Below are positions 7,705 through 13,419 of a stretch of 30,254 bases of DNA, piece by piece. The translations under genes were made by a program, and so were the position numbers. The notes below the pieces were generated by a model. It worked only from the letters and a program-made list of their open reading frames with translations, searched no databases and was not told where the DNA came from. The stretch lies in assembly GCA_051002015.1 (NCBI GenBank), contig JBPCMS010000025.1, positions 1-30,254 on the forward strand. Direction: 5' to 3'. Numbering within the stretch: position 1 is the stretch's first letter; each line of letters starts with the position of its first letter. The DNA comes from JACDBE01 sp051002015 (GTDB lineage Bacteria; Actinomycetota; Acidimicrobiia; Spongiisociales; UBA5794).

Positions 7705-7948
7705 GAGCCGGGCTACCTCGGAGGCGGTGAGGAACCTCTGGACCCGCGGCCGGTCCGTCCTCGAACCCTTCCGTGTGTTCGACCTGCCTGAACGAACAAG
7801 GAGGTTCCCGGCGGGAGAAGGCCCGAAACGGCGCAGGCCTCAGCCGGGACCGGTTCGACCGCTAACCGTGCACGTTGACGGCGGCCGGCCCAGGCGCTTG
7901 ACTCTCGCTGGGGTGGAGCAGACGCAGGGATGCGGGGGTGAGGCAACG

Positions 7949-8446
7949 ATGACGGCCGTGACCGAGGTGGCGGCGGCTCCGCTGGACCGTGCCACGCGCG
8001 TCGTGACCGGCTTCGTGGTCGTGCTCTTCGCGGTGCTGGCCGTCGCGATGGTCGCGGTGCCCGGTCCCGGCCTGGTGGCCCGGCTGTTGCTGCCAACGGT
8101 GTTCGTGGGGGTGCTGGCGCTCTCGTGGGCGTTGGCGCCTCGTGGGTACGCCACCGCACCGGGGCAGCTGGTCGTCCAGCGCCGAGGGTTCCGACCGCGG
8201 ACGTACGCGGTGACGGCCGACGCACCGGTGACGTGGCCCGCCGGCATGCGCGGCGTGCGGCTCTTGGGCAGCGGCGGGCTCTTCGGCTACTACGGCACGT
8301 TCTGGACGCGCGAGCTGGGGCGCTACAGGGCGCACGTGACCGACCGCCGGCGCACTGTGCTGGTCCGCACCCCCAAGGGTCCCGTCATCATCAGCCCGGC
8401 GGACGTCGAAGCGTTCCTGGCCACCGTCTGGAAGGGACCACGATGA
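7949..8446 (+). CDS. Bacterial PH-domain membrane protein (bPH_5-like)
   Basis: 165 residues. Two hydrophobic segments (about 18-38 and 45-62, TGFVVVLFAVLAVAMVAV and LLLPTVFVGVLALSWALA) are followed by a compact beta-rich domain. That domain contains GVRLLGSGGLFGYYGTFWTR, GRYRAHVTDRRRTVLVRTP and KGPVIISPADVEAFLATV, the pattern of bacterial PH-like domains of the PF10882 type. Proteins of this type are membrane-anchored with a cytoplasmic PH fold; their ligand and role are unknown. The ATG at 7949 has GGGGGTGAGG seven or eight bases upstream. The stop overlaps the next start (ATGA at 8443), so the following lipoprotein was translationally coupled. Unlike its neighbours on both sides, this gene has no frameshift. 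Confidence 0.8.
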   Translation: MTAVTEVAAAPLDRATRVVTGFVVVLFAVLAVAMVAVPGPGLVARLLLPTVFVGVLALSWALAPRGYATAPGQLVVQRRGFRPRTYAVTADAPVTWPAGMRGVRLLGSGGLFGYYGTFWTRELGRYRAHVTDRRRTVLVRTPKGPVIISPADVEAFLATVWKGPR

Positions 8447-8725
8447 GGCCATGGGGGATCGTGCTGGCGGCGGGCGCCGTTTTGCTCGCCGGGTGCGGCG
8501 GTGGGCCGGCGGGGGTGCGCTCGGCGACGAGGTGGTCGCCGGTTACACCGACAACGCGGACGGGTTGTCCACGACCCTCACCATCACGGTGCTGGCGGTG
8601 GGAGGAGGGGTCGATCGCGGACCTGGAGGCCAGCGGGCTGCAGTTCGACCCCGAGGAGCAGAGCCTGCAGCCCTACTACGTCCGCGCGCGCTACGAGAAC
8701 CAGGGCGATTCACACTCCCCACCGC
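8443..8725 (+). pseudogene. Lipoprotein gene broken by two frameshifts and truncated
   Basis: The start, coupled to the PH-domain gene by ATGA, encodes a clear lipoprotein signal peptide (MRPWGIVLAAGAVLLAGCGG, lipobox LAGC). From about 8510 to 8600 the sensible sequence continues in another frame (GDEVVAGYTDNADGLSTTLT, ITVLAV). It then returns to the first frame (EEGSIADLEASGLQFDPEEQ, SLQPYYVRARYENQGD). Joined, this reads like the actinobacterial lipoproteins with a TVTVTAV-G-x-DL core followed by PYYV-xx-x-Y-NxG, a surface-exposed Ig-like fold of unknown role. Homology stops near 8710, just before the end of an opposing broken gene, so the C-terminus is also lost. The two compensating shifts could in principle be sequencing errors, but neighbouring genes are damaged as well. 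Confidence 0.65.
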
Positions 8726-8747
8726 TTATGGTTGCGTCTCGTCGGGG

Positions 8748-9177
8748 TCAGGCAAATGCGGGGACGGTGGTGACGTGTTGGTCGAGGGCCGGCAGAACGC
8801 GGGCCATACGAGGGTGATGGCTCCGTGCTCGGCGTCGGGCTGGTCGTCGGTCCAGCCGTCGTGGCGGAACACCACCATCGTCTGCCGTCGGATGCTGAGA
8901 TGGTCCAGGTGATGTCGGTTCCGTCCCAGTGCGGCCAGGGTCCCTGGCATGACCAGCTCACCGCCCGGTCGGGGACGACGCCGGTCACGGTCATCTGCAG
9001 ATCGACCGGGGCGTCGGTGAACCCGAACCGAAGCACTGCCCCGACTTCGGGTGTGGCGGTCACGTCCCGGGTCCAGAACGACGCCAGTCCTAGCCGAGTG
9101 GTGATCGCCCGGTAGATGTCGGCGGTCGGGCAGCGGTCTCGATGGCCGAGGGTGTTCGGTGTGTTCGTCTCGGTCAC
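8748..9177 (-). pseudogene. SRPBCC (AHSA1-like) domain protein, frameshifted
   Basis: From GTG 9177 the frame encodes YRAITTRLGLASFWTRDVTA, VGAVLRFGF and VPDRAVSWSCQGPWPHWDGT, typical of the START-like SRPBCC/AHSA1 fold (hydrophobic ligand-binding cavity). Near 8905 the sensible sequence moves to a second frame (TMVVFRHDGWTDDQPDAEHG, AITLVW). Near 8820 it moves to a third (ARVLPALDQHVTTVPAFA), ending at a TGA at 8748-8750. The three parts together match the usual length of about 140 residues, including the normal C-terminal helix. The gene was therefore once complete and has picked up two small indels. Its ligand is unknown. Confidence 0.7.
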
Positions 9178-9196
9178 GGTCTCAACCGGCGGCGCC

Positions 9197-9605
9197 TCAC
9201 CCCGCCTGGCGTGAGGTCTTCCAGAGGTCGATGCCGGCATCCTGGGCATGAGCGTCGATGGCGGCGATTTCGTCATCGATGAAGTGGAGGTTGTCGAGCG
9301 CAGCCAGGTTCTCGTCGAGTTGCTCGCCGCGCGACGCCACACCTGGGCGCGGACCTCGGCCATTCCTTCCCACCGGCCGGCCAGCGTCCGGGGGGTCGAT
9401 GTGGCGGAACGTCCGATACAGCGTCGAGTCCGACGGCACCGCCCCGAACAGCACGCCCTGTGAGCGGAGATGTTCGATGTCAGCACACGCCTCGCCGCCG
9501 CCGGCCAACATCAACCATCGCCTGCGTGAGGACCTTGCCCCGGTCATGCATCGGGAGCCGCTCCCCGGGGAGCGTCACCTCGGCCGGACTCTCGACGACG
9601 GCAAT
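9197..9605 (-). mobile_element. IS1380-like transposase remnant (N-terminal part, frameshifted)
   Basis: Parts in shifted frames read like the N-terminus of actinobacterial IS1380-family transposases. The order is AEVTLPGERLPMHDRGKVLT, then LMLAGGGEACADIEHLRSQG and VLFGAVPSDSTLYRTFRHID, then LAGRWEGMAEVRAQVWRRA. Between them the frame changes at about 9515 and again near 9395. The DDE catalytic part that should follow is missing. Instead a helical tail of unclear origin follows in a third frame (EQLDENLAALDNLHFIDDEI to 9197). I see no terminal inverted repeats or target duplication. It is a decayed fragment and cannot move by itself. Confidence 0.6.
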
Positions 9606-9737
9606 CACGGACGCCATCCAGCTCGAAGAGCGCCTGCAAGCGGCGTAGCCCGAGATGCGGCTCCTCTCCCGACTGCAAGGCTGCGGCCGCTCCGGTAACC
9701 TAGGCTTCAGACCTGTTCTCGACATCAGGAGGCTCTT

Positions 9738-9818
9738 GTGAGCACGACCGGTTGGATCATCCTTATCGTCGTCCTGCTGATCGCTTTCGGCGGCTTCGGC
9801 TTCATGAGACGGCGGTAG
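9738..9818 (+). CDS. Small single-span membrane protein, 26 residues
   Basis: GTG 9738 to TAG 9816-9818 encodes MSTTGWIILIVVLLIAFGGF followed by GFMRRR: a short polar N-terminus, one hydrophobic helix with a glycine-rich end, and a basic cytoplasmic tail, so N-out/C-in topology is expected. A perfect AGGAGG (9727-9732) lies five bases before the start, the best ribosome-binding site in the window. Proteins of this size and layout are common in actinobacterial genomes and usually unannotated; the role is unknown (membrane stress or association with a larger membrane complex are typical possibilities). It is intact although it lies directly beside the broken transposase. It is also too short for ordinary gene calling. 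Confidence 0.7.
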   Translation: MSTTGWIILIVVLLIAFGGFGFMRRR

Positions 9819-9864
9819 CGGTTGAGCGGCGGCGCTCGGTAGGTCCGTCGATGCGGAAAACCCA

Positions 9865-10776
9865 CTAGCGGACACTGTGGTGATCGGCGAGCACCTCGTC
9901 GATCACCCGGCGGGCGTCGGCTGTCTTCCGAGCGTCGGCGCCGTCACCCCAGTCGACGGTGATGAGGGCCTTCCACAGCGCCCAGCCGTGCGCCCGCGCC
10001 CAGGTCGCGTCGTCGACGGTCATCGCCTCACGGAAGACCTCCCTGCTCGGCCCGGACAGGAACGTCCACGCGATCGTCAGGTCGCACGCGGGGTCACCGA
10101 CGCTGCTGCAGCCGAAGTCGATCACCGCACTCAGCTCGCCGTCCGTCACCAAGAGGTTGGCGGCGCTCACGTCGCCGTGCACCCAGACGTCCGGCCCGAG
10201 CCACACCGACGCGAGTGCGGCCTCCCACACAGCCGTCGCAGCATCGGCGTCGATGTCGTCGCCGAGCGACGCTATGGCGCGCCGGGTCTCGCAATCGTAG
10301 GTCGCAACGGGTCCACCGCGGTAGAAGTTGTGCGCACCGGGCCGCGGCCCACCGGCGGTGTCGATGCGCTGCAGCGCCCGGAGAAAGGTCGCCAGATCCC
10401 GCGCAAACTGCTCCCTGTCGCCGATGATCTCGATGGTCGCGGGCTCGCCGTCCAGCCACCGGTAGACCGACCACCGCCACGAATAGCCCTCGCCGGGCTC
10501 GCCCATGGCGACGGGACTGGGGATCGGTAACGGGAGCATGGGCGCGAGGGCCGGCAGCCACCGCTGCTCCTTCTCGACTTGGGCCGCGTACGCCGCGGCA
10601 CTCGGCAGGCGCACGAGCTTGTCGTCGCCCAGCCGAAAGGTGCGATTGTCCCAGCCATCCGGCTCCGTCGGTACCACCGTCAGGCCAGACCACTCCGGAA
10701 ACTGCGTCGCGATCAGCCGTGAAACGAGCGAACGTGTGATATCCGGCTCGCGCACAGTGCCGTGGTCAGTTTCCAT
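9865..10776 (-). CDS. APH-family phosphotransferase (aminoglycoside phosphotransferase fold)
   Basis: 303 residues with the protein-kinase-like APH fold. The N-lobe has GWDNRTFRLGDDKLVRLPSA, with the RLP form of the nucleotide-binding strand, and the hinge region is WRWSVYRWLDGEPA. The catalytic loop is VHGDVSAANLL (D202, N207) and the metal-binding motif is IDFG (D220), followed by SVGDPACDLTIAWTFL. The motifs for ATP-dependent phosphoryl transfer are all present, so the enzyme looks active. Chromosomal members of this subfamily rarely have known substrates; a small hydroxylated or amino compound is likely, and antibiotic resistance cannot be claimed from sequence. ATG 10776 is preferred to the upstream in-frame start at 10890 because the family alignment begins near PDITRSLVSRLI. 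It is a monocistronic gene of the accessory region, with no partner in sight. Confidence 0.88.
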   Translation of the reverse strand: METDHGTVREPDITRSLVSRLIATQFPEWSGLTVVPTEPDGWDNRTFRLGDDKLVRLPSAAAYAAQVEKEQRWLPALAPMLPLPIPSPVAMGEPGEGYSWRWSVYRWLDGEPATIEIIGDREQFARDLATFLRALQRIDTAGGPRPGAHNFYRGGPVATYDCETRRAIASLGDDIDADAATAVWEAALASVWLGPDVWVHGDVSAANLLVTDGELSAVIDFGCSSVGDPACDLTIAWTFLSGPSREVFREAMTVDDATWARAHGWALWKALITVDWGDGADARKTADARRVIDEVLADHHSVR

Positions 10777-11140
10777 GTCCGCCGCTTTCGATCCGAGCAG
10801 AGACGGGCAGGCGCTTCCCGCGAACCTGACCCAGGAGGGAATGTAGCGGGGTACGCGTGTACTTCTCCCATGCCAGCAAGGGCACTTCACCAGGACCGCA
10901 GCTCCGTTCCCGCCCTACCTACACCACTCCGCGGAAGGTCAACACGCTGTCGGCTCGGCCATGGCCCGTGTCATACTGGACCGATGCCGGCAGCTGCGCC
11001 ACATCTCACTCACTCGCTCACCGACGTGGACCGCAGCCTTGTGATCGCTGCGTTGCGGCATCGGCACGGTCGCCACTCGGCGGAGAGAGCGGCCCACTCG
11101 TGACCACAACGCTGCTCATGTACAGAGGAGTGACCGGGTC
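10777..11140. other. 364-bp intergenic stretch between divergent genes
   Basis: It lies between the APH-type gene (minus) and the split membrane-protein gene (plus). A 39-codon frame (10984-11103, beginning MPAAAPHLTHSLTDVDRSLV) is open but has no Shine-Dalgarno sequence and no recognisable product. AGAGGAG at 11124-11130 serves the GTG at 11141 at a rather long spacing of about ten bases. I see no repeat, RNA or strong promoter. Confidence 0.4.
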
Positions 11141-11641
11141 GTGACCGACGGGGTATCGCAGAGAACGTCGCCGTGGTCGGCGATGGCGTCGGGGCTGCGC
11201 TCCTATTGGGTCGACGCGGCACCCGGCGAGCGCCTCGGCTACTCGGTGGGCGCGCTGCTGATGGCGAGCGGCCTGTTCCACCTCGGCGTCTTCCTGGTCG
11301 ACGGCGGCACCCGGCAGGGGCCGCTCTCGTGGCGCAAGCCGATCACCTTCGGGCTGTCATTCGGCCTCACGTTGGTGACCATCACGTGGCTGGCCACCTT
11401 CCTGCGACTCTCCGGTCGCTGGCGGCGCTGGCTGCTGACGGTGTTCGCCATCGTCAACATCGTTGAGGTCGGCCTGGTCACGATGCAGACGTGGCGAGGT
11501 GTGCCTTCACACTTCAACGACACGACATCGTTCGATTCTGCGGTGTTTGTCGCGATGGGCGTTGCCGTCGCAGTCATCGCCGCGGTCGTCGTCGCGCCGA
11601 CGGCGCTGGCGTTCTTGGCGTCAGCCACGACCCCAGCATGA
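11141..11641 (+). CDS. Membrane protein, N-terminal half of a gene split over two frames
   Basis: 166 residues from GTG 11141. After about 30 soluble residues there are four predicted helices: YSVGALLMASGLFHLGVFLV, ITFGLSFGLTLVTITWLATF, WLLTVFAIVNIVEVGLVTM and AVFVAMGVAVAVIAAVVVAP. Conserved-looking loops are SWRKPITFG and TWRGVPSHFNDTTSFDSAVF. Sequences of this type (an integral membrane protein of unknown function found in actinobacteria) usually continue as one chain of about 310 residues with eight helices; here the second half lies in another frame that overlaps by ATGA at 11638. Either the gene has a frameshift or it is a genuine two-subunit version joined by translational coupling. The function is unknown; an enzymatic or sensory role is not shown by any motif. 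Confidence 0.6.
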   Translation: MTDGVSQRTSPWSAMASGLRSYWVDAAPGERLGYSVGALLMASGLFHLGVFLVDGGTRQGPLSWRKPITFGLSFGLTLVTITWLATFLRLSGRWRRWLLTVFAIVNIVEVGLVTMQTWRGVPSHFNDTTSFDSAVFVAMGVAVAVIAAVVVAPTALAFLASATTPA

Positions 11642-12081
11642 GCTGGGCGATTCGCGCCGGGCTGGCCGCGCTGCTGGTCTCTCAGGCGGTGGGCGGCCTG
11701 ATGATCGCCGAGGGCTTTGAGGAGGTCCGCGCCGGCGATCAGGCGGGTGGGTATAGCGCCGGGGCGATGTTGAAACCTGCCCACGCTGCCACCTTGCACG
11801 CGGTCCAGGTCTTGCCCATCTTGGCGTGGTCGCTGTCGTTCGTCGCCTGGACCGAGCGTGCGCGCCTGCGGCTCGTTGGAGCGGGCGTCGCCGGCTACCT
11901 CCTTCTCACGGGAAGTGTGGTCGCACAGACCCTTGCCGACGAGCCGCCACTCACGACGGGGCTGCCTGCGGGAGGGCTGCTCGGCGCGGGGGCTCTGCTG
12001 TTGTTCGGCGCGGTCGCAGCTGCCCTCCTGGGCATCGCTGCCGAGCCCCGGGCCCGAGGACTGCACCGGGTACCGACGTGA
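11638..12081 (+). CDS. Membrane protein, C-terminal half of the split gene
   Basis: 147 residues from ATG 11638, which overlaps the stop of the preceding half. Four further helices are visible: IRAGLAALLVSQAVGGLMIA, ATLHAVQVLPILAWSLSFVA, VGAGVAGYLLLTGSVVAQTL and LLGAGALLLFGAVAAALLGI, with the loop GYSAGAMLKPAHAATLHAVQ between the first two. This continues the topology of the upstream half without a gap. The frame is open upstream of the ATG into the N-terminal half (SHDPSMSWAIRAG), which is what a single-base indel in one ancestral gene would leave. No Shine-Dalgarno sequence precedes the ATG, so if it is made separately it depends on coupling. It is not recognisable as an independent family. 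Confidence 0.55.
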   Translation: MSWAIRAGLAALLVSQAVGGLMIAEGFEEVRAGDQAGGYSAGAMLKPAHAATLHAVQVLPILAWSLSFVAWTERARLRLVGAGVAGYLLLTGSVVAQTLADEPPLTTGLPAGGLLGAGALLLFGAVAAALLGIAAEPRARGLHRVPT

Positions 12082-12122
12082 GCGAGGTGTCTGCCCTGTG
12101 CTCGATGACCGGGTGGGCGGCG

Positions 12123-12276
12123 TCACGGATCCACTCGGGGGAAGGTGACGCACCACAAGAACGCCACGTCGGGTTCCCTCTGGGCTGAGGCCTCGATCGC
12201 CCTGGTGGCGAAGCCGGCCACCGCATCGCCGACGCCGACGTCGCCGGACGCACGGACCCAACCCCACGTTGGCGTC
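12123..12276 (-). pseudogene. Possible C-terminal fragment of a lost gene
   Basis: On the minus strand a frame without a start codon ends at TGA 12123-12125 and reads ATPTWGWVRASGDVGVGDAV, then AGFATRAIEASAQREPDVAF, then LWCVTFPRVDP. The helix-strand alternation and amino-acid composition look like real protein rather than antisense shadow, but there is no upstream part and no recognisable family. It lies between the split membrane protein and the secreted SGNH-like protein, in the damaged accessory region. Weak evidence. Confidence 0.25.
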
Positions 12277-12360
12277 GCCAAGGACGCTTTACTCCTCGCC
12301 AGCTGGGAGAGCGGGGAAGAGAGCGGCGGGGGTCTCGGACGAGGAACCAGCGAACCGGCG

Positions 12361-13200
12361 TCAATGGGTGAGGGTCAAGACGCCCCGGCAGAAGCCGGGA
12401 GCGGACAGCACCCCCACCGTCACCAGCGGCTTGATGGCGGCGCACCACCGCTGCAGGGCGATGATCAGCGGACCGGCGGGGTGGCCGGTCGCCCATCCGC
12501 CCTCGTCGAACCAGGCCACCAGCTGGGCGCCGACCAGGTCGATGCCGGCCGATCCCAGATGGCAGCTGTCCGTGGAGAGGTGGTCGGCACCGAGCGGGCC
12601 GGTGATCGGCCCCCGCTCGATACTGAGGTTGTCGACACCCCAGTCGACCGTGGCCTGGCCAACGGTGAACCCCTCAGGGCCGATACGGCCGCACACGTGA
12701 CCCTCCAAGTACTGGTTGATGGGCGACACGTATACGGGAATGGCCGGGTCGCGGGTCCGGATCTGGTCGACCACCTCGCCCAGCAGCGCGGTCGGGTCGG
12801 GGGTGCCGACGGTGATACACATCTGCACCCACGCCGCCCGGTAACCGGTGGCGGGCCGCTCGCCGTCGTACTTGCGCCACGCCGCGGCGAAGTCCTCGGC
12901 GGCCGGATCGCCCCACATGTCGAACGACAGGCCCCCGAACTGGTACTGGGGCATCTGGTCCAGCCGCGACTCGGCCCGGTAGCCCTGGAGGTGCTCGCTG
13001 GTGTTCGAGCAACCGACCACCCCCACGGTGCCCGCAGGGAACGGAGGCGTGGTCGACGGCGTCTCGGCAGCGAAGGCTGGGACCGACCCGAAAGAGACAC
13101 CGGCCAGCACGGCGGAGCCGGCGGCGACCAGCGCGGTGACGACAAAGCAGACCACGGTCCGTGCGGCCCGCCGCGTTCCGTTTGACCTACCTGGCACCAC
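12361..13200 (-). CDS. Secreted SGNH/GDSL-like hydrolase-type protein
   Basis: 279 residues. It opens with a basic segment and a hydrophobic core (TVVCFVVTALVAAGSAVLAG) ending in VPAFA-AE, a good Sec signal peptidase I site. The mature protein starts with VGVVGCSNTSEH, at the place of the SGNH nucleophile block. Near its end it has DHLSTDSCHLGSAGIDLVGA, which matches the D-x-x-H catalytic block that closes SGNH hydrolases. GGLSFDMWGDP and IPVYVSPINQYLEGH occupy the positions of the middle blocks. An extracytoplasmic esterase is therefore plausible, but the GDSL motif is replaced by GCSN and activity is uncertain. AGGAGT (13212-13207) is best spaced for the second of three consecutive GTG codons, hence the start at 13200; 13197 and the TTG at 13221 are alternatives. 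It is separated from glgP by a region with two 51-bp repeats. Confidence 0.6.
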   Translation of the reverse strand: MVPGRSNGTRRAARTVVCFVVTALVAAGSAVLAGVSFGSVPAFAAETPSTTPPFPAGTVGVVGCSNTSEHLQGYRAESRLDQMPQYQFGGLSFDMWGDPAAEDFAAAWRKYDGERPATGYRAAWVQMCITVGTPDPTALLGEVVDQIRTRDPAIPVYVSPINQYLEGHVCGRIGPEGFTVGQATVDWGVDNLSIERGPITGPLGADHLSTDSCHLGSAGIDLVGAQLVAWFDEGGWATGHPAGPLIIALQRWCAAIKPLVTVGVLSAPGFCRGVLTLTH

Positions 13201-13283
13201 CACCCGACTCCTATTCGCCAACGGCCATCCTGGCGGAGCCTCGGGACTATCCGGCCAACCGACCCCGCCGAGGGAGTCCGAAC

Positions 13284-13334
13284 CGAACTTCAGCGGATTG
13301 ATACTCGTCCGGGGTACGCAGAACCTTAGGTTCG
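13284..13334 (+). repeat. 51-bp intergenic repeat, copy A1
   Basis: CGAACTTCAGCGGAT (13284-13298), a 22-bp centre, and the palindromic GAACCTTAGGTTCG (13321-13334). The ends match copies A2, B1 and B2, but the centre is unrelated to the others while keeping the same length. Confidence 0.7.
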
Positions 13335-13355
13335 CCGCATCCTGGTTCCGCTCAT

Positions 13356-13406
13356 CGAACTTCAGCGGATCGCGTGTCGTGGCGACACCCAGGAACCTGA
13401 GGTTCG
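13356..13406 (+). repeat. 51-bp intergenic repeat, copy A2
   Basis: CGAACTTCAGCGGAT (13356-13370) is identical to copy A1. The 22-bp centre (13371-13392) contains a GTGTC-GTGGC-GACAC hairpin, and the right end is GAACCTGAGGTTCG (13393-13406). It lies 72 bp after copy A1 in the same orientation, 14 bp beyond the stop codon of glgP. Confidence 0.75.
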
Positions 13407-13419
13407 ACCGAGAGGAGGG

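Noticed and set aside
7760..7770. AAGGGTTCGAG on the minus strand, shared with the T-loop of tRNA-Lys, as a candidate second attachment repeat
   Set aside because: The match is about ten bases, confined to the universal T-loop motif, and in the wrong orientation for a direct repeat.
10984..11103. A 39-codon plus-strand frame before the split membrane protein
   Set aside because: No Shine-Dalgarno sequence and no hydrophobic or conserved feature; treated as intergenic.
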